Assembly (NCBI RefSeq): GCF_017815515.1
Contig: NZ_CP072611.1
Coordinates: forward strand, 868,001 to 932,000
From: Aureimonas populi
GTDB lineage: Bacteria; Pseudomonadota; Alphaproteobacteria; Rhizobiales; Rhizobiaceae
Length of the DNA stretch: 64,000 bases
Direction of reading: 5' to 3'
The number at the start of each line of letters is the position of its first letter. Within the stretch, counting starts at the first letter, position 1. Of the stretch, positions 44,322 to 55,194 are shown in pieces. The notes beneath the pieces are model-generated. The model was not told the origin of the DNA and made no database searches. It worked only from the letters and a program-made list of their open reading frames with translations. The position numbers and the translations under genes are program-made.

Positions 44322-45967
44322 GCGGCAAACCCCTCTTCGATCCGGGCCGGTGCGGGCACCGCGCCGAGCAGCGCCCTGGTGTAGGGATGACGATCCGCAC
44401 TCATCGCCTCTTCGACCCCGAACAGGTCGACCAGCCGGCCCCGCTGCATCACCGCGATGCGGTGCGCGAGTTGGCGGACAAGGTTGAGGTCGTGCGTGAT
44501 GAAGAGGCACGCCGCGCCGAAATCGCGCTGGAGATCGACGAGGAGGCGCGCCACCGTCGCCTGAACCGACACGTCCAGCGCGGCCGTGATCTCGTCGCAG
44601 ATGACGAGCTTGGGCTCGGCGGCGAAGGCGCGGGCGATGGCGACGCGCTGCTTCTCGCCCCCCGAAAGCTGGTGCGGGTAGCGCCCGGCGTGGTCCGCCG
44701 GCAGGCGAACCATCTCGAGAAGCTCGCGCACCCGGCCGGCGACGGCGCGGCGCGGCACGATGCCGTAGAGCAGCAGCGGGCGCGACAGGATTCCGCCGAT
44801 GGTCTGGCGCGGGTTCAGGCTGGCATCCGGGTGCTGGAAGACGATCTGCACGTTGCGGCGATAGGCACGGTCGAAAGCCGCCGATCCCTTGAAATCGCGT
44901 CCCTCGAAGTGAAAGCTTCCCTCGAAGTCGACGAGCCCGGTCGCGGCCTTGGCGATGGTCGACTTTCCCGAGCCGCTTTCGCCGACGATGCCCAGAAGCT
45001 CGCCGGCCCGGATGTCGAAGCTGACGTCGCTGGCGCCCGGATGCGCGGCGGCGCTGCGATCGAGCATCCGCGTCAGCCATCCGGGCCGGCCGTACTGCAC
45101 CCCTATCCGTTCGGCGGAAAAGAGCGCGCCGCCGGCCTCGGGAGTCGATACCGTGATGCGCTCGTCGGGCTTGGGCACCGCCTCGATCAGCCGGCGCGTA
45201 TAGGCATCGCGCGGCTTGCGGAAGACCTCGTGAACCGGCCCGCTCTCCACGATCCTGCCGCGATGGATCACCGACACCTTGTCGGCGACGCGGGCAACGA
45301 GCCCGAGATCGTGGGAAATGTAGAGCGCGGCCACGCCCGTCTCCTCGCGCAGCTTCAGGAAGAGTTCGAGGATCTGGTTGGCGATCAGGATGTCGAGCGC
45401 GGTCGTGGGCTCGTCGAAGATGATCAGCTCGGGATTGCACGCAAAGGCGGTCGCGATCACCACGCGCTGCTTCTCGCCGCCGGAGGCTTCGTGCGGATAA
45501 CGCCGCATCATCGCCTTGGGATCGGAGATGCCGGTGCGCGCAAGCGCCTGCTCGCCTTCGCGCCACGCTTCCTCGCGGCTCATGCGACGGTGGCGGACCA
45601 GCACCTCGGCGAGCTGCTCACCGAGCCGTATCGAGGGGTTCAGGGCCGAACCCGGGTCCTGGAACACCATGGCGACGCGGCGCCCGCGCAAGGCGTCGAG
45701 CTCGGCGGGCGTGGAGCCGATCATGTCCTCGCCCGACAGGAGGATGGCGCCCCCGAGATCGACGGCATTCGGCGCCAGATAGCGCATGATGGCGAAGGCG
45801 AGCGTGGACTTGCCCGAGCCGCTCTCGCCCACCAGCGCATGGGTTTCGCCACGCCGGATCGAGAGCGAGACCGATTTGAGCGCCTCGAGGCGGCCTTCGT
45901 CTGTGTCGTAGGCGAGCGAGTAGTCCGTGACCTCGAGTACGGGACGAAGCTGGGTGGAAGCGGTCAA
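44318..45967 (-). CDS. Peptide/opine-type ABC transporter, fused two-domain ATPase
   Basis: 549 residues from TTG 45967, in a TTGA overlap with the permease stop. It holds two complete DppD/DppF-type ATPase domains: Walker [13 protein letters not shown] with signature [15 protein letters not shown] and Walker [13 protein letters not shown]; then [27 protein letters not shown] and [12 protein letters not shown]. Fused forms like GsiA and YejF are known. It serves the permeases at 45964-47725 and the binding protein at 47735. Confidence 0.88.
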   Translation of the reverse strand: MTASTQLRPVLEVTDYSLAYDTDEGRLEALKSVSLSIRRGETHALVGESGSGKSTLAFAIMRYLAPNAVDLGGAILLSGEDMIGSTPAELDALRGRRVAMVFQDPGSALNPSIRLGEQLAEVLVRHRRMSREEAWREGEQALARTGISDPKAMMRRYPHEASGGEKQRVVIATAFACNPELIIFDEPTTALDILIANQILELFLKLREETGVAALYISHDLGLVARVADKVSVIHRGRIVESGPVHEVFRKPRDAYTRRLIEAVPKPDERITVSTPEAGGALFSAERIGVQYGRPGWLTRMLDRSAAAHPGASDVSFDIRAGELLGIVGESGSGKSTIAKAATGLVDFEGSFHFEGRDFKGSAAFDRAYRRNVQIVFQHPDASLNPRQTIGGILSRPLLLYGIVPRRAVAGRVRELLEMVRLPADHAGRYPHQLSGGEKQRVAIARAFAAEPKLVICDEITAALDVSVQATVARLLVDLQRDFGAACLFITHDLNLVRQLAHRIAVMQRGRLVDLFGVEEAMSADRHPYTRALLGAVPAPARIEEGFAA

Positions 45968-46782
45968 CGGCTCCTCCGCGGATCGAAGGCGTCGCGCAAG
46001 GCGTCGCCGAACAGGTTGAAGCCCATCGCCGCGATGGCGATGGCGACGCCCGGCACGGCAACGGTCCAGGGATTGCGGAACATGAACTGGCGCGCCTCGG
46101 AGACCATCAGGCCCCACTCGGTGGACGGGGGCTGGGCGCCCAGCCCCAGGAAGCCCAGCGTCGCCCCGATCATGATGGCGAAGGAGACCCGGATCGTGGC
46201 TTCCACGATGATGGGGCCGACGGCGTTGGGCAGGACCTCGCGGCCGATGATCCAGGATCGGGACTCGCCGCGCGCCACGGCCGCGAGCACATATTCCCGC
46301 GTTCGCACGGACAGGACGGCGCTTCGGGCGATGCGCGCCATGCCGGGCGTGAACGTCACCGCCACCGCCAGCATGGCCTGCGTGGTCCCGCCGCCCAGAA
46401 GCGTGACGATCAGCAGCGTGAACAGAAGCTCGGGCATGGCGAGCAGGCCGTCGAGGATGCGCATCACGATCGCATCGGTCGTGCCGCCCGTAACGCCGGC
46501 GAAGACGCCGATCACCGACCCGAGGCCGACGCCCAGGACCGTCGCCCCGAGGCCGAAGGAGACGGTCGCGGGCGCACCGCTGAGAATGCGGGACAGAAGG
46601 TCCCGGCCATACTGGTCGGTGCCGAGCGGGAATGCCCAGCTCGGCCCCTCGAGCCGCGATGTGGCGTGGAAGGCCTGGGGATCGTACGGGGCGAGCCAGG
46701 GGCCGAACAGCGCGGCGAACAGGACGAGCGTGAGCAGGATCGTGCCGATGAGCCCGGCCGGGCTTCGAAGGATGTCACGCAT
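45964..46782 (-). CDS. Peptide/opine-type ABC transporter permease (DppC type)
   Basis: 272-residue inner membrane permease with about six hydrophobic segments. It has the LGTDQYGRDLLSRILSGA motif of DppC proteins and an EAA loop around REYVLAAVARGESRSWIIGREVLPNA. ATG 46782 overlaps the preceding permease gene by 8 bases; the longer open frame is that gene's shadow. Confidence 0.88.
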   Translation of the reverse strand: MRDILRSPAGLIGTILLTLVLFAALFGPWLAPYDPQAFHATSRLEGPSWAFPLGTDQYGRDLLSRILSGAPATVSFGLGATVLGVGLGSVIGVFAGVTGGTTDAIVMRILDGLLAMPELLFTLLIVTLLGGGTTQAMLAVAVTFTPGMARIARSAVLSVRTREYVLAAVARGESRSWIIGREVLPNAVGPIIVEATIRVSFAIMIGATLGFLGLGAQPPSTEWGLMVSEARQFMFRNPWTVAVPGVAIAIAAMGFNLFGDALRDAFDPRRSR

Positions 46783-47725
46783 AGCGAACCCGGGGATCGA
46801 GAGCGGCGATGACGATGTCCGCCAGGAGGTTGGAGAGCGCATAGACCACCGCCATCAGCAGGGCCACGGCCTGGATCACCGGGAGGTCGCGGTTCTGAAG
46901 CGCGTAGATCAGCAGCCGCCCGAGGCCGGGCCATGCGAAGATCTCCTCCACCACGATGATGCCGCCGAGCAGATAGCCGACGTCGAGAGAAATCACCGCG
47001 ATCGCCGGCGCCAGCGAGTTCGGCAGCGCGTGCCGGCGGATCACCCGGCCACGCTTCAGACCCTTGAGGCGCGCGGCGCGGATGTAGTCCGAGGACAGGA
47101 CGTCCGACATCTCGCTGCGCACCTGGCGCGAGATATGCGCCATGAGGACCATGCCCAGAGTGGCGGCCGGGAGCACGAGATGGGACAGGAATCCGGTGAA
47201 GCTCTCGGACGGAGCGACGAAGCCGCCCGCCGGGAAGATCGGCGAGCCGGGTGCGGCGAAGATGACGAGGAGGAGGGTCGCCGTCACGAATTCGGGCACC
47301 GCCGTGCCGACATAGGAAAAGACGCCGATGCCCAGATCGGTGCCGGTGCCGCGCTTGAGCGCAGCGAGGGCGCCGAGCGGGATCGCGACGACGGTGACGG
47401 CGACGAGCGCGGTGGCGCCGAGCAGCGCCGAGTTCCAGAAAGCCTCCCCGACGACCTGGGACACCGGCAGCGACAGGCGCAGCGACATTCCGAAGTCGCC
47501 GCGCACGACACCGGACACCCAGTCGAAATACTGGACGAGAAGGGGTTGATCGAGACCGAGCTGCCGCTCGAGCGCGGCCAGCGATTCAGGCGTGGCGTAT
47601 TCGCCGAGGATCATCAGGGCGGCGTTTCCCGGCAGGATCATCGTCACCGTGAAGACGGCCACGGTGACGATGGCCAGGACGACGATGATCATCCCGAGAC
47701 GGCGCAGGAAATAGGCGAGCGTCAC
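46775..47725 (-). CDS. Peptide/opine-type ABC transporter permease (DppB type)
   Basis: 316-residue permease with six hydrophobic segments. DppB features are the first segment MIIVVLAIVTVAVFTVTMILPGNAA, LGLDQPLLVQYFDWVSGVVRGDFGMSL, and the EAA loop YIRAARLKGLKRGRVIRRHALPNSLAP. It begins at GTG 47725, 9 bases after the binding protein stop. It forms a heterodimer with the DppC-type protein. Confidence 0.88.
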   Translation of the reverse strand: MTLAYFLRRLGMIIVVLAIVTVAVFTVTMILPGNAALMILGEYATPESLAALERQLGLDQPLLVQYFDWVSGVVRGDFGMSLRLSLPVSQVVGEAFWNSALLGATALVAVTVVAIPLGALAALKRGTGTDLGIGVFSYVGTAVPEFVTATLLLVIFAAPGSPIFPAGGFVAPSESFTGFLSHLVLPAATLGMVLMAHISRQVRSEMSDVLSSDYIRAARLKGLKRGRVIRRHALPNSLAPAIAVISLDVGYLLGGIIVVEEIFAWPGLGRLLIYALQNRDLPVIQAVALLMAVVYALSNLLADIVIAALDPRVRYA

Positions 47726-47734
47726 GCGGCCGTC

Positions 47735-49285
47735 TCAGCTACGCTCGAGCCAGACGTCTTCGACGTAGAAGTAGCGGCTGATCGGCGCGATGCTCCAGTC
47801 CTCCACCGTGTCGCGACTGGCCGTCAGGACATCCTCGAAGAACGGCACGATGTAAGGCCGCTCCTCGATCTCCAGGGCCTGCGCCTGCGCATAGATCTCG
47901 GCGCGTCGCGCCTCGTCCACCGTCGCGCGTCCCTCGGCGATGAGCCGGTCGAACGTCTCGTTCTTCCAGGCCGTGTCCTCATAGGAGGCTTCCGAGGTGA
48001 GCAGCAGGTTGTACGTCGCGTCGATCGTCGGCTGCATGCCCCAGTAGCCGATGTAGAAGGCGCCCTTCATCCAGACATTGGCGAGGTAGGTGTCGTGCGG
48101 CATCGTCTCCACCTCGATGGTGAAGCCTGCCGCGGCCGCCGTCTGCTGGATGGCGATCGCGGTCTGGACGCGGATGCCCGGCCGGTCCGAAGCCACGAGC
48201 GTCGCCCGGATGCCATCCGGATAACCGGCCTCGGCAAGGAGCGCGCGCGCCCGGTCGGGATCGTAGGCGATCTCTTCCGTCCCGGTCGCGAACTGGATCT
48301 CCGGCGCCACGATGCTGTCATAGGCGGGACGGCCGAACCCTTCGAGGATGATATCGACGAGGAGCTGCCGGTCGACCGCATGCGCGAGCGCCTTGCGAAC
48401 TCTCACATCGTTCCACGGCTCCTGATCCTGGCGCATGGTGACGCAGACGTAACGGCCCGAAGCGACCCGCTGGGCCTCGATGCCGATGGCATCGGCAACG
48501 CGCTGGAAGTCGGCCTGCTGCACCGTCAGCATGACATCCGTCGAGCCCGACAGGAAGTTGGCGGTTTCGGCGGTGAGGTCGGGGAAGAGCAGCATCTCGA
48601 CGGCGTCGAGATAGGGCTTGCCCTCCTGATAGTAGTTCTCGTTCTTGACCAGACGGACGATGCGCGCGCTGTCATAGCGCTCCAGCTTGAACGGGCCGGT
48701 GCCGTTGGCCTTCGTGTCGAGCTCGCTCAGCGGGGCTTCCAGGGCCGCGCGCGACAGGATGCGCGCGTTGGCGTGGGCGGTCGAGAAGGGCAGGTCGGCG
48801 AACGGCGTCTTCAGCTTGAACACCACCGTGAGGGGATCGACCGCCTCCACCGTGTCGACCATGTCGAGCACCGGACGCGCGGCTGCCGGCACGTCGGGAT
48901 CGAGGATCGCCTCGAAGGTCGCCACCACGTCGTCGGCCGTGAAGGGCTGGCCGTCGTGGAAGGTGACGTTCTCGCGCAGGTGGAACGTGAACTCGGTCGC
49001 GTCGTCCGAGGCCTCCCAGCTCGTGGCCAGGTCCGGATGAGCCTGGTTGTCGACGCCGATGCGCGTGAGCCCCGAATAGATCATGTCGATGCAGGGATAT
49101 TCCGCCGGCCCCGACAGGGAGAGAACATTGAGCGTCGCGATCCGGGTGGAGTGGCTGATGCGCAGCGTGCCGCCGGCCTGCGGCGTGCCCGACTGGGCAA
49201 GGGCCGTGCCGCGCATGGGCAGGAGCGCGGCCGAGGCGAGACCGCCCAGAAGCACATGGCGCCTGGTGAGGGTGAAGTGGGTCAT
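47735..49285 (-). CDS. Peptide/opine-type periplasmic binding protein (family 5)
   Basis: 516 residues. The N-terminus (TRRHVLLGGLASAALLPMRG) has twin arginines and looks like a Tat signal. The mature domain is family 5: GGTLRISHSTRIATLNVLS, DLATSWEASDDATEFTFHLRENVTFHDGQPFTADDVVATFE. Binding proteins of this group carry di- and oligopeptides, opines or other amides. It is the second gene of the operon, 33 bases after an M24 gene. Confidence 0.88.
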   Translation of the reverse strand: MTHFTLTRRHVLLGGLASAALLPMRGTALAQSGTPQAGGTLRISHSTRIATLNVLSLSGPAEYPCIDMIYSGLTRIGVDNQAHPDLATSWEASDDATEFTFHLRENVTFHDGQPFTADDVVATFEAILDPDVPAAARPVLDMVDTVEAVDPLTVVFKLKTPFADLPFSTAHANARILSRAALEAPLSELDTKANGTGPFKLERYDSARIVRLVKNENYYQEGKPYLDAVEMLLFPDLTAETANFLSGSTDVMLTVQQADFQRVADAIGIEAQRVASGRYVCVTMRQDQEPWNDVRVRKALAHAVDRQLLVDIILEGFGRPAYDSIVAPEIQFATGTEEIAYDPDRARALLAEAGYPDGIRATLVASDRPGIRVQTAIAIQQTAAAAGFTIEVETMPHDTYLANVWMKGAFYIGYWGMQPTIDATYNLLLTSEASYEDTAWKNETFDRLIAEGRATVDEARRAEIYAQAQALEIEERPYIVPFFEDVLTASRDTVEDWSIAPISRYFYVEDVWLERS

Positions 49286-49318
49286 GGCATCGGGTCCTTC
49301 GCTTGGCGGGGATGAGGA

Positions 49319-50506
49319 TCAGGAGATGACGGTCAGCTCGTCCGGCAGGCCGGTCAGGAGTTCGGGCGCGCCGTCGGTGACGAGCAGCGTGTGGCCGACG
49401 CCCATGGCCAGCCCGGTGTCGCCGTCGCCGTTCATCACGTGGTAGAACAGCGTCATGCCCGGCTCGCAGAGCGTGGCGTTGCCGGAATAGATCATCGGCG
49501 GGACGTCCATCGACGTCGGCGCGAAGGAGATGCCGACCGAATAGCCGGTCGCACCGTAGCGCGAAGCGCGGTAACCGGCGTCGTCCAGCCCGGTCGCATA
49601 GGCGTCGAAGATTTCTCCCAGACTGGTGCCGGGGCGCGCGATCCCGGTCATCCGCGCGAGCGTCCGCCGTGCGACGTCGTACATGTGCCGCTGGCGATCC
49701 GGGACCTTGCCGAAGAGGATCGTCCATTCCGTCTTCACGTTGTAGTGGCGATAGGGAACGGGATATTCGACCAGGATCTGATCGTTCGGCTCGATCCGCC
49801 GGGGGGCGGTGACGCCACGGCCGAACACGGCGCGCTCCCCCGAATTGAAGATCGGCGCGTTGGGCGGCATGTCGGCGCCGTCCGCCAGGATCGAGTCGAG
49901 GTAAGCGGCCTTGATCTGGCTATCGAGCACGCCGGGCCGGGCGGCGTCGATCACGCGAGCGAGCGAGCGGTCGCAGATTTCGCCGGCCTTTCGCATCATC
50001 GCGATCTCCGCCGGAGACTTGACGACGCGCAGCTTGCGGATCAGGTGCCCGTCGTCCTCCAGCCGCACCCGGTCGCCGAAGGCCTGCTGGCACCGCCAGA
50101 GGTTCCATCCGGTGAGGCCGTGGGTGTTGAGCTCGATCAGGACGCGGCCGCCCGGAAGGCCCAACTCCTGGAGAATCGCCTTCAGGTCCTCCGCCGGGTT
50201 GGCGTCGTCCGCGTCCCACCAGATGCGGATGTCCTCGATGGTGGATGTCTGGCGCGCCTGAAGAAGGTCGGGCCGGCGCGTGAGGAGCACGATCGGCCGG
50301 TCGTCGGCCGTGACGACGGCGCACTGAAAGAAGACGAAGCCGCCCGTATCGTAGCCGGTGAGCCAGAAAAGGCTCTCCTGCGAAAAGACGAGCATGGCGT
50401 CCCCACCGCGTTCGGCGAGCGCGCGGCGAAGCCGTGCCTGCCGGTCGAGGTGCTCGCCGCGAGCGAACGGAAGATGAGAGGCGGGTCTGGAAAGCACGAC
50501 GACCAT
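49319..50506 (-). CDS. M24-fold hydrolase, DoeA/creatinase-like
   Basis: 395 residues from ATG 50506. The N-domain has MLVFSQESLFWLTGYDTGGFVFFQ, and the C-domain is M24 with altered ligands: Glu in QILVEYPVPYRHYN, no second Asp (VKTEWT), GYSVGISFAPTSMD instead of the HG segment, and VGHTLLVT at the last Glu. It is similar to the M24 protein at 41881 in the same operon (VPPMIYSGN, FGRG-rich loop, PRRIEP). First gene of the operon, divergent from the GntR gene. A longer open frame upstream has no coding character. Confidence 0.82.
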   Translation of the reverse strand: MVVVLSRPASHLPFARGEHLDRQARLRRALAERGGDAMLVFSQESLFWLTGYDTGGFVFFQCAVVTADDRPIVLLTRRPDLLQARQTSTIEDIRIWWDADDANPAEDLKAILQELGLPGGRVLIELNTHGLTGWNLWRCQQAFGDRVRLEDDGHLIRKLRVVKSPAEIAMMRKAGEICDRSLARVIDAARPGVLDSQIKAAYLDSILADGADMPPNAPIFNSGERAVFGRGVTAPRRIEPNDQILVEYPVPYRHYNVKTEWTILFGKVPDRQRHMYDVARRTLARMTGIARPGTSLGEIFDAYATGLDDAGYRASRYGATGYSVGISFAPTSMDVPPMIYSGNATLCEPGMTLFYHVMNGDGDTGLAMGVGHTLLVTDGAPELLTGLPDELTVIS

Positions 50507-50573
50507 TTCGCTGCTCGGCCGGGCGAATGACGCACCGCACCGCAAAAAGCTGATTGAACGGATCGTATGGTTC

Positions 50574-50581
50574 GGTATACC
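50574..50581. promoter_or_regulatory. GGTATACC palindrome between divergent operons (GntR/FCD operator candidate)
   Basis: GGTATACC is an 8-base palindrome in the context TTCGGTATACCAGA, in the 203-base gap between the M24 gene (minus) and the GntR gene (plus). FCD-type GntR proteins often bind GTATAC-centred sites. Supported only by position and form. Confidence 0.45.
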
Positions 50582-50709
50582 AGACGTCAACCGAGAGAAT
50601 ATGTTCGGTTCGAAATTTTTGGATTGCGATCGGAGGGGGTTGCGCCACAAGGCTCCGATGTGCGCCAACGGAGCGCATCCGCTGGGCGCGAACGATGCAG
50701 GAAGGCGAT

Positions 50710-51360
50710 ATGCTGGGCACTCCGGAGAAGCGGCTGGCGCTTCAGGCCTACGAAAAGATTCTCGATCTCATCCTCAACGGCCCGGCCGTTCCGGGTGATG
50801 TCGTCAACGAGCGGCGGATAGCCGAGATCGTCGGCATGTCCCGCACCCCGGTTCGCGACGCGTTGCTGATGCTGGAGGGAGAAGGGTTGCTCCTGCGGCA
50901 AGGCCGCGCTCTGCACGTCAAGCGGATGCGCCTCGAGGATTACATGGATGCGCTGCAGATCAGGCTCCTTCTGGAGCCGACCGTGGCGCGTCTGGCGGCC
51001 GGCCAGGTCGAGAAGGCCGACACGCAGCGCCTGCGCGAGGAGCTGGAGGACATTCTCGGCTCGGAGCCCACGGAGCGGGCCGATCGATCGCTGGTGCGTG
51101 GCGTCGACGAAAGCCTCCACGGCCTGCTGGCCGACGTCGCGGGGAACGCGCAATTGTCGGCGATCATCCGCACGCTGCGTCGCCAGACACAGATGTTCGA
51201 CCTTCGCAGCATGCCGGAGCGTCTGGAGGATACGTGCCAGGAACATCTCGCCATCGTCGACGCCGTCGAGGCCGGAGACGGGGAACGCGCTGCCGCGGCC
51301 ATGACGGCCCATCTCAGCCGGGTGCGCGACAGCATCATTGGCAGATTGACCCGCACCTGA
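50710..51360 (+). CDS. GntR-family regulator (FCD subfamily)
   Basis: 216 residues from ATG 50710, with AGGAAGG 6 bases upstream; ATG 50695 is the alternative. The N-terminal winged helix-turn-helix (VNERRIAEIVGMSRTPVRDALLMLEGEGLL) is followed by an all-helical FCD effector domain with metal-binding candidates (DESLHGLLADVAGN and ECQEHLAIVDAVEAGD-like regions). It starts a plus-strand operon with an amidohydrolase and a hydroxyacid dehydrogenase and is divergent from the M24/ABC/M20/pxp operon, so it likely controls both. Confidence 0.87.
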   Translation: MLGTPEKRLALQAYEKILDLILNGPAVPGDVVNERRIAEIVGMSRTPVRDALLMLEGEGLLLRQGRALHVKRMRLEDYMDALQIRLLLEPTVARLAAGQVEKADTQRLREELEDILGSEPTERADRSLVRGVDESLHGLLADVAGNAQLSAIIRTLRRQTQMFDLRSMPERLEDTCQEHLAIVDAVEAGDGERAAAAMTAHLSRVRDSIIGRLTRT

Positions 51361-51382
51361 CTTCATCCGCCCGGAGACCCAA

Positions 51383-52674
51383 GTGAACCTCGAGACATCC
51401 CGCATCGCCGCGCCCCCCGAGCCTGATATCGTGCTGGCGGAGCGGCTCTTTGAGGAACTGCGCGAACGCACCGGCACGTCCGCCGGGATCACGCGCGCCT
51501 CCTACGGGATGGGCGAGCAGATCGCGCACGACATGGTTCGGCGCGAGGCCCGGCGCCTCGGCATGACGTGCCAGACGGATGCCGGCTGCAACCTCTACAT
51601 GACCCTCAAGGGGCGCGGGGACGGCCCGGCCATCTTCATCGGATCGCACCTCGACTCCGTCCCGTTCGGCGGCAATTTCGACGGTGCGGCCGGCGTCCTG
51701 GCGGGACTTGCGGTCGCCAGCGGCTATCGGCAGGCCGGGGTGGTGCCTCCCCAGGACCTCACGGTCGCGGCGATACGTGCGGAAGAGAGCACCTGGTTCG
51801 GGGCATCCTATATCGGCAGCCGGGCCGCCTTCGGCCGCCTGACCGGCGCGGAGCTTGACGGCGTCTTGCGCGCCGGCGACCTGATCAAGCTCGGAGCGGC
51901 GATCGACGCGGCGGGCGGCGACACCAGCGAAATCCGCCGGGGCACGCCGCAGCTCGACGCCGCGCGCATCGGCCTTTTCATCGAACCCCATATCGAGCAG
52001 GGGCCGGCGCTTGTCGATGCGAACCGGCCCGTCGGCATCGTGACCGGCATACGCGGCAGCTTCCGCTACCGGCAAGCCCGCTGCATCGGCGTCTACGCCC
52101 ATTCCGGCGCGACACCGCGCGCGAGCCGCAGCGACGCCGCCCTTGCCGTGGCCCTTCTGATGGCCGAACTCGACGAGTTGTGGACGCGGCTGGCCGACGA
52201 TGGTCATGACCTCGTCATCACCTTCGGGCAGATTTCGACCGATCCCGCCGAGGCGGCCTTTTCCAAGATCGCCGGCCGGGTCGACTTTTCCGTCGATATT
52301 CGCAGCCAGAGCGTCGAGACGCTCGGCCTCATGCGAGCCGAATTCGCCCGCAAGGTCGCCGGGGTGGAAGCAAGGCAGCGGGTCCGGTTCGAGCTGGGCA
52401 GGCAAACCTCCAGCGAGCCGGCCATGATGCACCCGGAGGTGGTCGGCGGCTTCACGCGGATCGCCGACACGCAGCGCGTGCCGGCGCTCGTGATGCCGAG
52501 CGGGGCCGGCCACGATGCCGCGGTCTTCGCGGCGGAAGGCGTGCCCACCGGCATGCTTTTCATCCGCAACCGCAACGGCAGCCACAATCCGAACGAGGCG
52601 ATGGAGATCGCCGACTTCGCGCAGGCCTGCCGCCTCCTGTCGGTCTTCTGCCTCCGAGATCTGCGGCGGGCCGC

Positions 52675-52678
<4 letters not shown>
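51383..52678 (+). CDS. M20C amidohydrolase (N-carbamoyl-amino acid / allantoate amidohydrolase type)
   Basis: 431 residues from GTG 51383. The binuclear metal site of hydantoinase/carbamoylase proteins is intact: His89 (GSHLDS), Asp100 (GGNFDG), Glu134-Glu135 (RAEES), plus IEPHIEQGP and the SGAGHDA motif. The family cleaves carbamoyl or ureido C-N bonds, for example N-carbamoyl-L-amino acids, ureidoglycolate precursors or beta-ureidopropionate. Contrast with the altered M20 protein at 43089. It overlaps the dehydrogenase gene by 4 bases. The substrate is unknown. Confidence 0.85.
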
Positions 52679-53595
<917 letters not shown>

Positions 53596-53624
53596 GCCTG
53601 GGTCGGACCGGGGCCGGGGCGCCG

Positions 53625-54389
53625 TCAGGGGGCCAGGCTGGACCCCAGCACGAAGCCCGCCGCCTCGAGCCCCTCGCGCAGCATGCGCGCCATCGCGAGC
53701 GCGTTCGGACTGTCGCCGTGAACGCAGATCGAATCGATCCCGACGTCGAGGGACTTGCCCGAGGTCGAGACGATGCGCCGTCCGCGCACCATGTCGATCA
53801 CCCTCGCCAGGGCTTCACGGGAATCGTGCACCATCGCGTCGGGCTCGCTGCGCGGCGTGAGGTTGAAGCTGTCGGCATAGGTGCGGTCGGCGTAGATCTC
53901 GCGGATCGGCCGAAGACCGAGCGTTTCGGCCGCTCTTTCCGTCGCGGTGCCCGGCATGACCATGAAGGCGAGGCCGGAATCGACGGCGCGAATGCCGCGA
54001 GCGACCGCGAGCGCCAACTCGTCGTCGTCCGCGCAGGCGTTGCCGAGAGCGCCGTGCGTCTTCACATGCGTCATCGGGTGATCCTCCAGAGCGCAGATGC
54101 CGGCGAGGGCTCCTGCCTGATAGGCGACGAGATTCTCGATGTCGCGCAGGGAGAGGCCCGGCATCGGGCGGCGGCCGAAGCCCGCGAGATCGGCGTAACC
54201 CGGATGCGCACCGACCGCCACGTTCCGCTCGCGCGCGGCGGCGACCGTCGAACGCATGATCGCCGGGTCGCCGGCATGGAAGCCGCAGGCGACGTTCGCG
54301 GTGGTGACGACGCCCAGCAGCGCGGCGTCGTCTCCCATGCGCCATGGCCCGAAGCCCTCCCCGAGATCGGCGTTGAGATCGATCCGCAT
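53625..54389 (-). CDS. pxpA: 5-oxoprolinase subunit A
   Basis: 254-residue LamB/YcsF-family protein. The clear family block MRIDLNADLGEGFG ... DAALLGVVTTANVACGFHAGDPAIM is at the start, followed by GAHPGYADLAGFGRRPM and HVKTHGALGN. It is the third subunit of the ATP-dependent 5-oxoprolinase. It is separated from pxpBC by 12 kb and eleven genes, which is unusual since pxpABC are normally adjacent. It converges with the dehydrogenase gene and is divergent from the amidotransferase gene. Confidence 0.9.
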   Translation of the reverse strand: MRIDLNADLGEGFGPWRMGDDAALLGVVTTANVACGFHAGDPAIMRSTVAAARERNVAVGAHPGYADLAGFGRRPMPGLSLRDIENLVAYQAGALAGICALEDHPMTHVKTHGALGNACADDDELALAVARGIRAVDSGLAFMVMPGTATERAAETLGLRPIREIYADRTYADSFNLTPRSEPDAMVHDSREALARVIDMVRGRRIVSTSGKSLDVGIDSICVHGDSPNALAMARMLREGLEAAGFVLGSSLAP

Positions 54390-54412
54390 GGCGGGATTCC
54401 TTTCTCTTCCGA

Positions 54413-54434
54413 GCCGCGGCGGCCGCGGTCTTTT
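54413..54434 (+). terminator. GC stem with T run between pxpA and amidotransferase gene
   Basis: CCGCGG (54414-54419) and CCGCGG (54423-54428) pair around CGG and are followed by TCTTTTT. This is intrinsic-terminator-like on the plus strand, 21 bases before the amidotransferase ATG. It could stop read-through from the 50.7-53.6 kb operon or act as an attenuator in the leader. Confidence 0.45.
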
Positions 54435-54454
54435 TCCAGCAGGGCGTTCAGGCA

Positions 54455-55162
54455 ATGAGCAAAAGCAGACGACTTCTTTATCTCGGTAACGGGCGCGCGC
54501 TGCAATCGGTCGCCAGGCTCGACGAGCGCTTCGAAGGCTGGAACCTGGCCGTGGACCGTTACTGGGCGCTCGACGGGCAATTTCCCGAAAGCCTCGACGG
54601 CTACGACGCCATCTTCCTGTCCGGCAGCCCCCACGGCGCCTACGAGGACGTGCCGTTCATCCTGCGGGAACACGAGCTGATCCGGGAAGCGGCCAGGCGC
54701 TCCATTCCCATGCTCGGCATCTGCTTCGGCAGCCAGATTCTCGCCTCGGCGCTGTGCGGCCGCGACCAGGTGTTCCGCCGCCCGAATTGCGAGATCGGCT
54801 ACAAGGACCTGGCCGTCACCTCCTCGGCGGGCGACGACGCGCTGGCGAGGGATTGGGGGGCGAGCGTGCGCATGTTCGTCTGGCACAACGACGAAGTCCG
54901 CCACGACCATCCCGACATGGTGATCCTCGCCTCCTCCGACGCCTGCCCCAACCAGGTCTGGCGCCACCGCACGGTTCCGGCGTGGGGAATCCAGGGCCAT
55001 CCGGAGATCACCAGGGCGCAGGCGCCTGCCTGGTTCTCCCAGAACCGCCTGCGAATGGAAAAGGACGGAGGCGACGTCGACGGCTTCATCGCCGAGGCCG
55101 ACGAGGCCGCGGAGGCGAAGACGATGCTGAGCCGGTTCGCCGAACTCGTCCGCAACGGCTGA
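54455..55162 (+). CDS. Class I glutamine amidotransferase-like protein
   Basis: 235 residues of the stand-alone class I amidotransferase type. The catalytic triad is visible: Cys90 (LGICFGSQ), His182 and Glu184 (GIQGHPEI). No synthetase partner domain is present. Stand-alone members hydrolyse glutamine or gamma-glutamyl amides. It precedes an M24 gene by 32 bases on the same strand. A gamma-glutamyl compound would fit the nearby 5-oxoprolinase genes, but that is inference. Confidence 0.82.
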   Translation: MSKSRRLLYLGNGRALQSVARLDERFEGWNLAVDRYWALDGQFPESLDGYDAIFLSGSPHGAYEDVPFILREHELIREAARRSIPMLGICFGSQILASALCGRDQVFRRPNCEIGYKDLAVTSSAGDDALARDWGASVRMFVWHNDEVRHDHPDMVILASSDACPNQVWRHRTVPAWGIQGHPEITRAQAPAWFSQNRLRMEKDGGDVDGFIAEADEAAEAKTMLSRFAELVRNG

Positions 55163-55194
55163 TCGCCCCGCCGAGACCAAGGAGACAGACATTG

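Noticed and set aside
44387..49315. A 1642-codon open frame on the plus strand opposite the peptide ABC operon
   Set aside because: It is the antisense of five well-supported genes with clear family motifs. Long open antisense frames are expected at this GC content, and its translation is rich in Arg, His, Asp and Gly without any domain.
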